A stretch of DNA of 64,000 nucleotides. Source: Iris pallida (Eukaryota > Streptophyta > Magnoliopsida > Asparagales > Iridaceae). The notes under the pieces are model-generated. The model was not told the DNA's origin. It saw only the letters and a list, made by a program, of their open reading frames with translations, and did no database searches. Both the position numbers and the translations under genes were made by a program. The DNA lies in NCBI GenBank assembly GCA_029216955.1, contig JANAVB010004000.1, forward strand, positions 4,698,765-4,762,764, given 5' to 3'. Shown piece after piece: positions 24,021 through 36,098 of this stretch; position 1 is the first letter of the stretch; each line of letters begins with the position of its first letter.

Positions 24021-26391
24021 TCAAAAAGATTGCCTATGTTGCTGTTAGATGAGTGTCTCCTCTTGTCTTCAGGCACAGGAAAGTGTAGCCCCAGGAGCTG
24101 TGCATCCTGGGCTTTCCTCTGTGCGACGTCCGCCTCTGTAATAAAAGGCGTCAACTCCATACAGGGAGCACTATGCCATAATTTAATTGCGGGTAGCATG
24201 TTCTTGCGGCAAGTGTCCATATGCATGGGCCCAGGTATGTCGGGGGGTAATCTGAGGGCTTCCTGGCGAAAGTGCTCGATGTATGCATGGACAGGCACTT
24301 TCTCCCTCTGGACAATTTCTATGAGGGTCAACATCGTCATGTTTATCCCTTTTTCGTAGAATCGATCATGAACAGAGTCTTCAAGTGTTCAAATGACGAG
24401 ATACAATCGTCCGAAATACTTCAAAACCATTCATAGGTTACCCCCTATAGGGCTCCTACGAATATGTTGGATAGAAGGGCATCGTCCTTTGGCAGGTGCC
24501 TAGTTACCGAGGCAACCTTATGTATTATCGAGGAGACCCTTCCTTTCATAGGGTGTAAGCGTCTGTGGATTATGTTTGGGAGGGTACACGACGTTGTCCC
24601 ACTCCGCAGGATATGGCTGCCGAATACCCATCTTCCGGAGTGCTGCTTGCTTCTCCTTGGCATCATGACGAGTGTACAGTTCCTTGATGGCCTGCTGTAT
24701 CTCAGTCGACATTGCAGAACCAGTAGCTGATGGAGTAGACGGGGAGGGACATGCCTGGTGGGCGGTAGGCAGCCTACTGGATTCGTCATTGGTTGATGTA
24801 TCAAGCAAAGGTATAGAGGCAGCGGGGGCCATATTGCCCTTGAGGTCGATTATGACTGAAGACAGGGTCTTTATGGTGTCCGTCAACGTATCTAACTTTG
24901 CCTCGACGGCCTCGATATGTCAGAGAGCTTTGTTGTTGTCTTCCTCGTTGCCATCGGCCATGAACATGGACCAAGTGTGAGGATGGGTCGAGAGAGCCGT
25001 AGATTCTTTGCTTTCTGGCTCAGACGCCTGAGCCTCACCGTCTTGAGGATATACCATAAGATTGTGATCTTTTTCGGACTCAGCACAGTTGCTACCCCCA
25101 GTTTGGTGACTGGCTGCGCTGATGGAGGCATCCGTGTCATATTGTTCCTCCTCTGATGGGAACATAGGGTTGTCGTACATGGTAGGAGGCTGCTACCCCC
25201 AGTATTTGGTATGGCACCCAATGCAGATCTGGAATAGATGCCTTGGAACACACCTACATCAGGTAACTCGGCTTTGCTGCTCTTCGGCCTCCTCTTCGAT
25301 TTAGCGACCGACACGGAAGGATTATGGGAGGGCTTCTTGAAAGCTCTGGAACCTTGTACCATATAGCATATTGCGATGCAGAGTTCATCTTCTCTATGAC
25401 TCACCGACCCCCTGTTGAGCCTCTAGCGTAGGGTCGATGTGGAGTGAAGTTGCTGGAAGATGGAATGCTAGCTCGATGATGGCACGGCCGTCGGCTGGCA
25501 ACAGCAGTTGATGCTAATCTGGGTACAAGAGTGCCTTAATTTAGGCATGCCCTGTACCGCAGATTCTTTTTCCGTTTGGGAGAGGGTTGGATCTTCTGCC
25601 ACGGCACCCTCTTTGTACATGCAGGAAAGCTGCATGCGAGTACTGTCACAGCGGGTCTGGCGGGGAGGCCACCTATCGCTTCTGTGAGAATACTGCTCTT
25701 ATGGCTCCCTCTTTGTAGGATGTACCCCTAGTTTGGCTCTTGTACAGGAGTACTCTGGCGGAAGGAGGGCTCGACTAGTCGAAGCGCCGGAGCACGAGAG
25801 CCAGTTATGTATAGCCTTCCGTCGGCCGTACGTATAACTGTCAACATGGGCCTTTGGTCTGCCATAGGTACCGTGTGCTTATTGTACGAAGCACGAACTA
25901 GCTGGAACCTCTTCTTACTACCTCCAGCGGGTGAGTGGTATTTAGAGTCCACCGAAGGCTCACTTGAAGGAAAACGATTCGGTCGAAGACAGATCTTCTT
26001 ACCGGCAATGCTCCTGTCGTGAGGGGTTGGACCGGTGTGCACTTCCTTTGGCATCGTGCCTTCGTCAGATCAACCATAGAACCCCCGTCTTCCTCGTCAT
26101 GCTTTTCTAAGATGGAAATTGGGCGAAGGGATAAGGTTGTAGCAGCCGGAATCTACTCCGTGGCTTCGATGTTGAAGGGGTCTTGAGATGCAGTTCCTGT
26201 CATTATGCTGCAGGCTGCAGCCGCCTTAGGCCTCTAGATATGTTGAGTCTTCTTCGGATGTACGAACCGCTTTGAAGTGTTCGACTTTTCATCAGAGAGA
26301 AGATCTTGGGAAGATCCCAGCAAGTTGTCATTAGATTGCATCACCGTCTTCTCATTGGAGAAGATGGTGGTCTCCAACAGAGTCGCTATTT
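24011..26391 (-). pseudogene. T2 gag (Tat lineage), fragmented
   Basis: This is the gag region of a - strand Tat element. It starts just inside the LTR at 26392 and parallels T3 gag: the N-terminal region near 26390-26080 with SNEKTVMQSNDNLLGSSQD, then HSPAGGSKKRFQLVRASYNK at 25990-25860, a linker at 24890-25400, and the retrotransposon gag core at 24011-24340 (VPVHAYIEHFRQEALRLPP, RKNMLPAIKLWHSAP, FITEADVAQRKAQDAQLLGL). Several frame changes and stops break it. It ends by abrupt fusion to RNase H sequence near 24020, so protease, RT and integrase are absent. Confidence 0.82.
26374..26388 (-). promoter_or_regulatory. T2 primer binding site
   Basis: The - strand reads TAGCGACTCTGTTGG, close to the TGGCGACTCTACTGGG of T3 and to the primer site recalled for Tat/Ogre-type elements (probably Arg-tRNA). 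It begins a few bases inside the LTR edge at 26392. The first G is changed to A. The tRNA assignment is from memory of the lineage. Confidence 0.75.
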
Positions 26392-28218
26392 TGCTCGACA
26401 TAACAAAAGGTTGGACGAACTTTTTGCTTTATTGAACGTATAAGGTATCTGTGTGCAAAGAAGGAAGTCCTAAACAGGATATTCTAAGTACAGGGAGAAG
26501 ACATTTCTGGGAAAGTGTGACGGTAGATATCGAGCACTACAGCGACGCCTTTACTCCGTTAACGATCTAATGACGAATCAACCTTGCTCTGGCACTCTGG
26601 TGCCTTTGATGGAACTCTGGGGTCACCGATCAAGAGGCTATCAGGAGAAAAAGATCCCTTGGAGGTGGTTGTTATTTTGTTGGTTGTTTGGTGGATTGTT
26701 TCTTCTTCGATGAAGGTTCTTTTCCTTTTTTCTTCTTTTTTTAGTTGAAGGAGAAATCCTTCTATTTATAGAGATTACTGTACTTTTGGAGCGACATGAT
26801 GACTTGTATTGGTTGTAGTGGGAGTTTCCAAGTCTCTTGTAGAAAAGTGACTTAAGCTTCTGGATCGGGACAGATGACTGTGCCGTAGGAATAGAGATGG
26901 TGTGAGCATATCACCATCCTGTACCTCATGTGGACGAATGTAAGTAGCTGCGCCTCTGAACTTTGAAGGCCTTAGCTTTGGAGGAAAGGGTATAAAACCC
27001 GTGTATGTCTAGGGTTGGCGCAGGCTGGTAGCTGCGTTTTTGGAGTGAAGATATTAGTTTTTGAAGCAAAGGAAAGGGCGGGGCCTTCCACCATCTTGCT
27101 TCTGAGGTTGGAGCAGGCGAGTAGCTGCGCCTCTTGCTTGAAGGCTTTGGCTTCTGAAGTAAAGAGCAATAAATACCCGCCCTTTAAGGACTTCCCTCTT
27201 AATTGCCACCGTAATATAGGCAATTCCAAGGGTTTAAGACTGACACTCGTCATGCTGGGTCTTAGGTTCATCCCATTAACGCGTGAATTTTGACCGTCGG
27301 CCATGTGGCGTGCACTCTGTGCTATTCTCGGTCCTATAAAAGGGAAGTTCTCCTCTGAAGAGTCACTGTCTTCTTCTTTGCATCTTTTACTACCATACGA
27401 AATTCAAACTTAACTTCGAGCGGCGATCGGCCTTGTATAAGTTAGCTGCTGGTTGAGGCTTTTCTCGTTCATAGGAGCCATGTTCTTGTAGAAGAACTCT
27501 GTGTAGAAGGATCCATCACTTCCCATAAGGAGTATGTAAATGTCCTCCTTAGGGAGTTCAACTCTAGGCGACATCTTAGGGATCTGGGAAATCCAAGCCA
27601 CGGGTTTGAGATTCGTTTCTCAACTGATGAATAGCCGGCCGTGCTCTGCCCTGATCATTGGGAGCAGCGGGGCTTCACCGTGCTGTGGTTCTGGGTCTTC
27701 CACTGCTTCAGTATATATTGGAGCTCTAGTTTCTCTTGGTGACAAGAGGGTTGGCTTTGATTATGCTGTAAATCAGTAGAGAGGAGACTTTGATGGAGGT
27801 TGTATATCTCTCTTCTGGTCTTTCTGTCCATGACGATCACAATATGAAGGCTGTCCGTCGAAGTCGAACCTTCTTTTATATTCAAAGGAATTTCTATTCT
27901 CACTTATGCAACAAAAACCTTATAGTAGATCCCTGTAAATGAGATTCAGGAAACATCATTCTTATGTGCTTATGATAAGTCTGTGTAATAGACCTCTGTA
28001 GTCAGATTAATAAGAAGAGTGTTTTCTAAATTTTATCCGGAGAATGTCTTCATCCTTGGCAGGTCTACACATCTGACTATCTGTGCCTTTGTGATGTTAG
28101 GTTGGTAGTGAGGACACTAACCTGTGCCATATATTATCGGGACCATTGTAAGAAAGGGGTGGGTGAAGAGAGCACCCTTCTGCGCCTTGTACCAGCTATA
28201 ATTTTTCATGCTTCTACA
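26392..28218 (-). repeat. T2 5' LTR (about 1.8 kb)
   Basis: On the + strand it starts TGCTCGACATAAC and ends CATGCTTCTACA, which is TGTAGAAGCATG...GTCGAGCA on the coding strand. The ends and length match the T3 LTRs (1761 and 1855 bp). Polypeptide-like stretches inside it, such as the one near 27410-27601, are repeated in the T3 LTRs and are not taken as genes. Beyond 28218 the T1 RNase H frame continues, so this LTR marks insertion of T2 into T1. Confidence 0.85.
27335..27343 (+). promoter_or_regulatory. Antisense TATA-like box in the T2 LTR
   Basis: TATAAAAGG on the + strand is antisense to T2. The same motif on the antisense strand is kept in both T3 LTRs (34631-34639, 42835-42843), each followed downstream by GTTCTCCTCTGAAGAGTC or close variants. 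Confidence 0.5.
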
Positions 28219-29293
28219 TGCACCAATCATGGTCCTACTCAGATAGTAGATTGTTTGTTTATGGCCTTCGTTGCTTTACTGGGCTAGTAAAGCACCAAGA
28301 GAATGATCCATAGCTCGGACGTATAGCAGAAAGGGCCTACCCACGACTGATGCTACCAGTACTAGAGGACTAGTGAGGTACTTCTTGATGTCGTCGAACG
28401 CGCGCTGGCATTCTTCGGTCCAGACATAAGAAACCCCGTTCTTCATTAGTTTGGTGAAGGGTTGGCACCATCCAAAGAGATTTTCTATGAATCTCTTGAT
28501 ATAGGCTAAGCGTCCCTGTAGTCCCCGGAGCTCACGAAGATTCTTTGGAGGAGCCATGTCCAGGATGGCCTTGGTCTTCTCAGGGTCAATGTGAATACCC
28601 TTAGCCATGATGATGAAGCCCAATAACTTGTCGTTGGAAACCCCTAGGAAAGACTTGGTTGGGTTCATCTTTAGTCGATGTGTCCACATTAAGTCGAACA
28701 CAGTCCTCAAGTCATCCAGATGGCTGGATTTCTTCTAGCTTTTAACGGCAATGTCATCCACATAATATTCCACCATTTTCCAAAGATGTTTGCAAAATAT
28801 AGTACCCAGAGCCCGCTGGTATGTTGCTTCCGCATTATTTAAGCCGAAAGGCATCACTACGTAATAGTAGATTTCCTTTGGAGTCCGGAATGAAGTGTGT
28901 TTTTCATCTTCAAGGAATATTTTTATCTGGTTGTAGCCTGAGAACCCGTCTATAAAAGACATACGCTCGAAGCTACAAGTGTTGTCAATCATCACATCGG
29001 TGATCGGGAGAAGAAACTCATCCTTTGGACATGCCGAGTTGAGGTCCCTGAAGTCTATGCAGACTCAAATCTTTTTATTCTTCTTAGTGACGGGAACGAT
29101 GTTGGCCACCCAATCCGGATGCTGCTCTTCACGAATGAAACCACTTTCTGTGAGTTTGTCAACTTCATTCTCGATAGCATCCATGACGTTGGGATGGAAG
29201 CGACGATGTTGCTGTTTAACAGGTTTAGCATTGGACAGGATGTTGAGGCTGTGCATCGTGACTTGTGGGTCTAAACCCGGCATGTCTTTATAG
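28219..29293 (-). pseudogene. T1 reverse transcriptase and start of RNase H (Tat lineage)
   Basis: This is the polymerase of a Tat-lineage Ty3 element. In order on the - strand: KLTESGFIREEQHPDWVANI, then DFRDLNSACPKDEF with a stop before it near 29065, FIDGFSGYNQIK, VMPFGLNNAEATYQRA, the catalytic YVDD at 28753-28764 (EYYVDDIAVKS, then a stop), KMNPTKSFLGVS, LLGFIIMAKGI, LRELRGLQGRLAYIKRFI and the RNase H start PFLLYVRAMDHSLGALLAQ. After one stop at 28276 the frame still reads IYYLSRTMIGA up to 28219, where the T2 LTR begins. Three or more stops make it inactive. The YVDD itself is intact. Confidence 0.9.
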
Positions 29294-29299
29294 TTCCAA

Positions 29300-31700
29300 G
29301 CAAAGACATCGATGTACTCTCAGATAAGCTGTATCAAAGATTTACTGTTTTCCCCAGTCAAGCTTTTGCTAATAAAGATGGGTTTAGGAGAAAACTTATC
29401 TCCTAGTTCGACTTGAATGACTTCGTCATCGGTGGAAGGTTCTCTCAGTTTGAAATGCCACTCCCATTGGAATCCTAGGTGTTGAGCCCAGGGTTCATCC
29501 TCGAAAAATTCGATCATCGGGTCTTCGTCCTCGACTGGGGATCTGCAGAAACAATATTGACGGACAGTATCTTCTTGAAGGCTTGACTAATACTAGTATC
29601 AGAGTCCCAGGTTGAGGAATCGGAGGAGTGAGAATGCATTACGACCTTCGTCTCAGAGTTATCCGAATATGTTATGGGTGTAACATAACCCAACCCCGGG
29701 TGAGTATGCTGGTAGTAATTTTGTGACTTTCCTTTTGGAGCACGAAGTCGTAAGGGGAGACGTCGACCTTTATCATAGTTCAGTCCTCTGTCGCTATTCA
29801 AGTCGTAACCCATCTTCTGGATAAGGTGTTTGGCTTGAGCAGTGTAACAGTAGAGCTGCATCTTGCCATTGTCGGGCTTCGATTTTTTAGGCGTAAGTCT
29901 CTGAGGATGTTCTACTTGACCGAATAGGATGGGTTCCTCATCTTTCTTCCTTACTGGAACCAGAAAGTAAACATCTCAAGAAGAGACAACTCGGCTTGCC
30001 AGATTGGTAGTTGTCACTTGGGTTTACAACATATACAGAGCATTGTCTAAGAAATACATGGTGTTCCAGCGAGCACAAGAGTAATTCAAAGACAACTTTC
30101 TATTAATGAAATACAAAATTCTATCCCGAGGTATTATATCATCTAGAGAATGCGCCTCAACATTAGCGAACATGTAGTCTCCTAACTCCTCATCAGTGAG
30201 AACTAGGGCCGCCATGGACGAAGGTGGAAGTGGTCTCCACCTTAGCTTGACTACTAAGGGTGTTGGAGCCGGGGATTCCTGAAACTTCGAGGTTGCCTTC
30301 AGGCCTCTTCGGAGGAGCTTTATTCGAATATGCTCCTGGTTTATAGTTGACGTTGTCGGGATGAGTAAGTAGGTACTTTTTTCGAAGTTCGATGACAAGA
30401 GGTGCTGGTGTCTGAGGAGGTTTTCCTCTTAATCGAACCTTCAAAAGTTTCTTAGCAACATTTATGCTTTATGATGAGTTTTAGCCTCATCGTCGGCATC
30501 ATTAGGGTCGTCATCCCAAGGGACTAACTTGTACAGATCAGCGGCAGTATAGTATGCTTCGATACCTCAGAACGGGTCGATGTCAGCGAACTCAGTCTTG
30601 ATAGTCCCGTCGCTGGCCACATACTTCATGTATTGATGGAGGGTGGAGGGTACGATCATGTATTCATGTATCCAAGGTCGTCCCAACAGTATGTTGTAGT
30701 TTACATCTGCATCAATGACATAACGAGTCACGTCTATTTGGAGATCGCCTATCTGGCATCTCAGGCGGATCTTGCCCAAGGGCTCACTTTTTCCAGCATT
30801 GAAACCGTTGATTGTAGTGTTCAACGCGGTCAACCGATGCATCTGAATCCCCAAAATTTAGATTAAACTCTGAGGGATTATGCTGAGAGAAGAGCCATGG
30901 TCGATATGGATGCGATCGACCTTAATGGAACCACATACCCGTGTAATACAGGGGCCTACTGTGTCGGTTGTTCTTCAGTAACATGTCCTGCTAAGTGAAG
31001 GTGATGTTAGAAATCACCTCGACCATGCTATGGCAATATGGCATGTGAGCATGCAGCAGGGTCCTCCTTGGGATGTTGCATCTGGGTGAGGAATTGGCAT
31101 TCTGCAGAGCGTCGCTAAGGACGTCCCTAGTCTCTTTGGAGAGACAGAGCTCGAAGAGCGACAGTTTGGCTGGAGTATTGGTAAGTTGTACAAATATGTC
31201 AAAGTTGTACGCCTTGATCGGCCCTACTGTAGAGTCTTTCCTTAGAGGTTTGTTAAAGCGAATCTCCTTTTGCCTTTGCATATCTACTATATGGGCTTGA
31301 GACGGACCTGCTTCTTTTGCATCGGGTGAAGTGGGAGCAGCAGGTGGAGGTACTTCTTCCTCTAAAGCCTAGTGGTCCTCTCGCTGGTGAGCCGAGCGAG
31401 TGGTAACCAGAGTGTCATCAGTCGACATAGAAACCATACGACACAACTTGACATCCTTTTCTTTGACAGAGCGCGTTGCGGTCCGTATCATGTCTGGCGC
31501 AAGATCAGGATGGATCAACATAACTTCGCCTCGGGGTATCGTTAGTTGGATGAGGCCTTGAAAATTGTCATAGGCCGGTGGAAGGTTGACTACTTCCATT
31601 GTCGCCCTTGGGATGGGGACGACACCGTCTTTAGTCTCTATTTTCAAAAAACTTCCAAACTGGCGGGTGACCATGTTCGCAGTGACAGTTTTTTCCTAGT
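29300..31700 (-). pseudogene. T1 protease and protease-RT linker
   Basis: The aspartic protease region is at 30567-30960. After a damaged active-site segment reading IDHGSSLSIIP come HRLTALNTTINGFN, GKIRLRCQIGDLQIDVTRYVID and [12 protein letters not shown], the typical Tat protease end. The segments at 31000-31281 (FDIFVQLTNTPAKLSLFELC) and 31369-31674 correspond to the region before protease. The 29514-29861 and 30024-30444 segments (VLTDEELGDYMFANVEAH, IQKMGYDLNSDRGLNYDKGR) form the linker before RT, also kept in T3. Several stops and frame changes break it. T3 has the same pieces in the same order, which supports the assignment. Confidence 0.82.
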
Positions 31701-34337
31701 AGTCGAGTTAGATGAACTTGGCATCAAAGAGGTGCTAGATCTGCATGTTCAACACATAGCAGTCGCGTGTTGAATGGTAAACATACTAGTGATAGTGGCA
31801 GTACTTTGAATTGTTCACCTTTCCTATTTTGTCAGGACGCTTAGAAGGTGGGAGTTGAAGCTTGCCACCCTTCATCAATATGTCGAAGAGTTCTAGCATG
31901 TCTTCATCGGTGAATGAGTAGGTTTCCTTCGACTTTGGCGCTTCTGTCGGCTTTTGGTTCATTGATGATGAATCTTTGGAGATGTTGACGGTCATGGCTT
32001 GCTTCCCTTTACCGTCCTTGGAGACGGTGTTATTGCTAGATGAGCGCTTCCCTTTGTCTTCGAGTGAGGGAAAATTCAATCCCAGCAGTTGCGCGTCCTG
32101 AGCCTTTTTTCGGCTACATCCGCCTCGATGATGAAAGCTGTCCACTTTTTGCACGGAGCATTGTGCCACAGCTTGATTGTAGGGAGTATGTTTTTGCGGC
32201 ACGAGTCCATGAACATGGGTTTACGCACACCAGGTGGTAACCTAAAAGTTGCCTGACGGAAGCGCTCGATATAAGCACGTAAGGCTCTTTCTCCTTCTGG
32301 ACAACATCCATGAGAGTAGACATCATCATGTCCATTCCTCCTTCGTAGAATCGAGCAAGGAAGAGATGTTTCAATTCGTCGAACGACGAGATATAGTTGT
32401 CGGGGAGGCTGCAAAACCATTCGTAGGCTACCCCCTACAATGCCCCTACGAATATATTCGTGAGCAGAGCGTCATCTTTTGGCAGATGCCCAATTACTGA
32501 GGCAAAGTACCTCAGGTATCGACTTGGTGACTCCTTATCATCGAACGGCACAAGCGTCTGCGGCTTGTACTTGGGTGGATATATAATATTATCCCATTCG
32601 GCAGGATATGGTTGCCGAACCCCCATCTTTTGGAGTGATTCTCAGTTTTTACGGGTATCGAAGCGAGCGTATAACTCCTTTAGGGCCTGCTGCATGTCAT
32701 TTAACATTGTAGGCCCAGTCGTTGACAGAGTAGATGACTACGACATTGTTTGGTTTATGACAAGACTTGTTTTAGGAGGAAGTGCATTGGATTCCCAATT
32801 CGTTTCCGGGTCTTGATTGACTTGAGCAGAAGCATTGGATGTCAATTTGTCCTTGATATCTAGGACTACAGAAGTTAAGGCCTGCATAGTCTCATTCAAG
32901 GTATTTAGGCCTTTCAAGGTATTTAGGCCTATCTTCAGGGCCTCTATACGTTTTTGATGACTGGACCCCTCGATGTTTTCTGTGTTGTCACCTTCGGCCA
33001 TGAAAACGGACATCAGGTGCTGATAGATAGAAGGGGCGGTGGATCTTTCACTCTCTGGTTCAGATACCTGAGTCTTCTTATCCTAAGGGTAGACAGGTAG
33101 ATTGTGATCATCTTCTGACTCATTGTAATTGCTACCCCCAGCCTGTTGGTTGCTTGCACCTACGGAGGCATCTATGTCAGTTCCATACAATCTCTCCTCA
33201 GGATGGAACGAGGGATTGTCATGGATGGTGGGGGGTTGGCTACCCCCAACCTGCGATAAGAGTTTGACCTGAGTACGTATGTGTTGGAATACACCCGTGT
33301 TGGGCACCGTCGGTCTGTTGCCTCCAAGTCGGCATTTGGATTTGTTGGCCGAGGATTCTTGGCAAGCTTCTTGAGAGATAAGAACCCCATGCCTTATTGC
33401 ATGACACAATGAGGAGTTTTTCTTCTTCTTCACACAATGATCCTTTGCCGAGTCTCTGATGTACAGACGCCATCGGTCACAATCTTTGGAAGATGGACCG
33501 TCTCTTCGATGGCGATGCTGCCGTTTGGTAGCAGCAACAGTTTATGGTGATCTTGGCACAGGTTTGCCTTGGGCCAGCTACGTTGTGTGCGGCAGAATCC
33601 TCCCTCGCCTTTCGTTTGTAAGAAATCACTTTATGCAGGTCAGAGGCCTCCACTTCTACACTTCTTTAGTGCGTGCAGAGAAGCTGTGCACGTGAATGCA
33701 AACGTGAAGGTTGCTTCCCTCTTTTTACTTCCTGCACATGAGATACGCTTAGATCCTTATTAGAGGGTTGCTGGTGAGGCAGACTCACTTCATGCCTACA
33801 GAAAAGATGCTCGCATGAGTCCGTTCCCACAGTTTGTACCCCTGGCTTGAATCATGCGCATGAGCACTTAAGTGACAGCGGGGTTTTACTGGTCGAGGCA
33901 TCGAAGCACTTGAACCAGTTTTGTATAGCTTTCTGTTGGTTGCGCGTGTGACTGTCAGCGCGTACCTTTGGTCAGCTGTTAGTGTAGTACGTTGATCATG
34001 CAGGGCACGTGCTACCTTGGACTTCTTTCTACTACCCCTGGTAGGTGCGTAGTATTCAGAGTCCAACTGAGTCGTCGGCGTAGCACTTTGGTCGCACAGG
34101 GTGTGTGCTGCCTAGGATTTCTTCTGTCATCCCTGGAAGGTGCATAGCACTTAGAATCCAACATGGATGTTGGCATAGCACGTTGATCGCACAAGGCGCA
34201 TGCTACCTTGGATTTCTTTACGCTACACCTAGAAGGTGCGTAGCGTTCAGAATCCAACGTAGGTTCTCCTCAAGGAGACACAATTCTGTCAAAGAAAGAA
34301 TTTCTACCCTGCATAGCCATCTTTCTGTGCGAGTGGG
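31701..34337 (-). pseudogene. T1 gag (Tat lineage), with a triplicated N-terminal module
   Basis: The gag protein on the - strand. The N-terminal part (33785-34337) contains an Asp-Ser-Glu/Lys...Tyr-Ala-Pro module repeated three times (for example DSERYAPSRCSVKKSKVACA), which is single-copy in T2 and T3. Then come a linker (33083-33433), a coiled-coil-like segment at 32738-33013 (IEALKIGLNTLKGLNTL), the stretch GVRQPYPAEWDNIIYPPKYK at 32570-32626, and the retrotransposon gag core near 32250-32420 (YEWFCSLPDNYISSFDELKH, LFLARFYEGGMDMMMS). The C-terminal part with YSFTDEDMLELFDILMKGGK is at 31786-32202. Frameshifts occur at most segment borders. The 5' end is cut by T3 at 34337 and resumes at 44394. 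Confidence 0.85.
33990..34257 (-). repeat. Three tandem copies of an about 85-95 bp gag module in T1
   Basis: On the + strand GTGCGTAG or GTGCATAG, then a T-rich piece, GAATCCAA (or GAGTCCAA), and CGCACA/GGC...GCTACCTTGGA recur three times. Each encodes a DSxxYAPSR-like segment followed by a KKSKVACALxDQR-like segment. The second and third copies are in shifted frames. Confidence 0.8.
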
Positions 34338-36098
34338 TATAGAATCATGAAAAATCTCAGCTGAAGACATCCCTTCGCCAAAGCGCAGAAGATGCAAAAG
34401 ACTGAGGCTCAGAGTCTAACTCCCTATGAAGGACATTTTCATACTTCTCAAGGGCATCGATGGCTCCTACACAGAGTTCTTATACAAGAACATGGATACT
34501 ACACACGAGAAAAGCCTCAACCAGCAGCCAACTTACACAAGGCCAATCGTCACTCAAAGTTAAGTTTGGATCTCGCATGGTGGTAAAAGATGCCGAGAGG
34601 AAGACAGCGACTCTTCAGAGGAGAACTTATCCTTTTATAAAACTGAGAATGGCCCAGAGCGCACGTCACATGGCCGACGGTCAGAATTCCCGTATTAATG
34701 GGACGAACCTAAGACTCAGCACTTTGAATGTTAGGCTTAGACCCTTGGAATTCCCTATATTACGGTGGCAATTGAGAGGGAAGTTCCTTAAAGAGCGGAT
34801 ATTTATTGCTCTTTGCTTCAGAAGCCAAAGCCTTCAATCCAGAGGCACAACCACTTGCATGCGGCAACCTCAGAAGCATGATGGTGGTAGGTCCCCTCCC
34901 TTTCTTTCACTTTAGAAGCCAGTGTCTTCACTCTAGAGGCGCAGCTACCTGCCTGTGCCAATCTTAGACGCACAAGGGTGTCATACCCTTCCCTTCGCAG
35001 CTAAACGCCTTTACTGGTTCACAAGCTTAAGTCATCTCTATAAGAGACTTGGGAACTCCCATCGCAACCAATGCAAGTCAGCCGATCGCTCCAAAATCAC
35101 AGTAACCTCGCCAACCTGAAGCACAAGCCTACTTATCACCTACAGCACAGTAACTCCGGTATCCCGAAACACAGCTTCATAAGTTGCTCTATATGCACAG
35201 AAGTCTGGTCGTCATTCGAAGCCAAGTCCACTCGTCGCCTGAAAGCACAAAAGTTCCGTCGTCTCCAGAAGCACGATCTATTCGTCGCCCCAAAAGCACA
35301 GCAGTACTTAGTCCTCACAAGAGGCACAGGAAGCATGGGTCCACCCTAATTAGTTTGTTTAAACCGCCTCTTACAGAGAATATTGGGATTAAATCATGAT
35401 TGATATCATATCAGATTCATTTAAATCTTAGACGAGGATCAATTAGACTCCAAATGTAGGATAAATCCCAAGATTTACTCGGCTGCATCTGAGCAAGCAA
35501 ATCGGTACGCACCACGTGTTACCTCCTTCGGTTATGCTGATAAACACCAGAGATCTCGATTGAGGGGAATCTCGATGTCCGCCACGTGTCAGCGACGCAG
35601 AAGCCTGTACCGTACAATGACGACAGATTCTTTCATATCTCAGGAATCATAATGTACATCACATATGTGGTCGGTTCTCTGTAAATAGAAGGAGTTCTTC
35701 TTCCACCAAAGTATCGACAGAGGGAAAATTGACAATCGACAATCTTCAAAGGATCAACAATCTCCATCCACGAAGAGTCGGCCACCCTCATCACCAAACA
35801 ACCAAATAACCAACCAACCAACCATCTTCAAGGGATCTTCTCCTCCAGACAGCCTCTTGATCAGTGACCCCAGAGTACCATCAAAGGCGCCAGAGAGCCA
35901 TAGCAAGGTCGATTCATCGTCAGATCGTCAACGGAGTAAATGAGCCGCTGTATTGCTCGATCTCCACCGTCACACTTTCCCAGAAACCTCTTCTTCCTAT
36001 ACTTAGAATATCCTATTTAGGACTTCCTTCTTTGTACACAGATACCTTATACGTTCAATAAAGCAAAAATTTCGTTTAATTTTTTGTTATGTCGAAAA
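34338..36098 (+). repeat. T3 5' LTR
   Basis: Aligns with 42539-44393 along its length. The first bases TATAGAATCATG correspond to TGTAGAAGCATG of the 3' LTR, so the terminal TG has become TA. The last four bases are AAAA where the 3' LTR has TACA. A transcription TATA box is changed (CTGTAAATAG at about 35680) compared with CTATAAATAG in the 3' LTR. AATAAA is at 36057-36062. An antisense TATAAAAGG is at 34631-34639. Confidence 0.9.

Noticed and set aside
24892..25404. Separate host genes in the 24.0-26.4 kb cluster of - strand ORFs
   Set aside because: The pieces match T3 gag segments in the same order, so they are parts of one broken gag.
34392..35399. Open frames near 34392-35399 and matching ones at 42658-43278
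   Set aside because: They are the same LTR segment of T3, and the matching frames in T2 (26972-27601) are not conserved at the amino-acid level.
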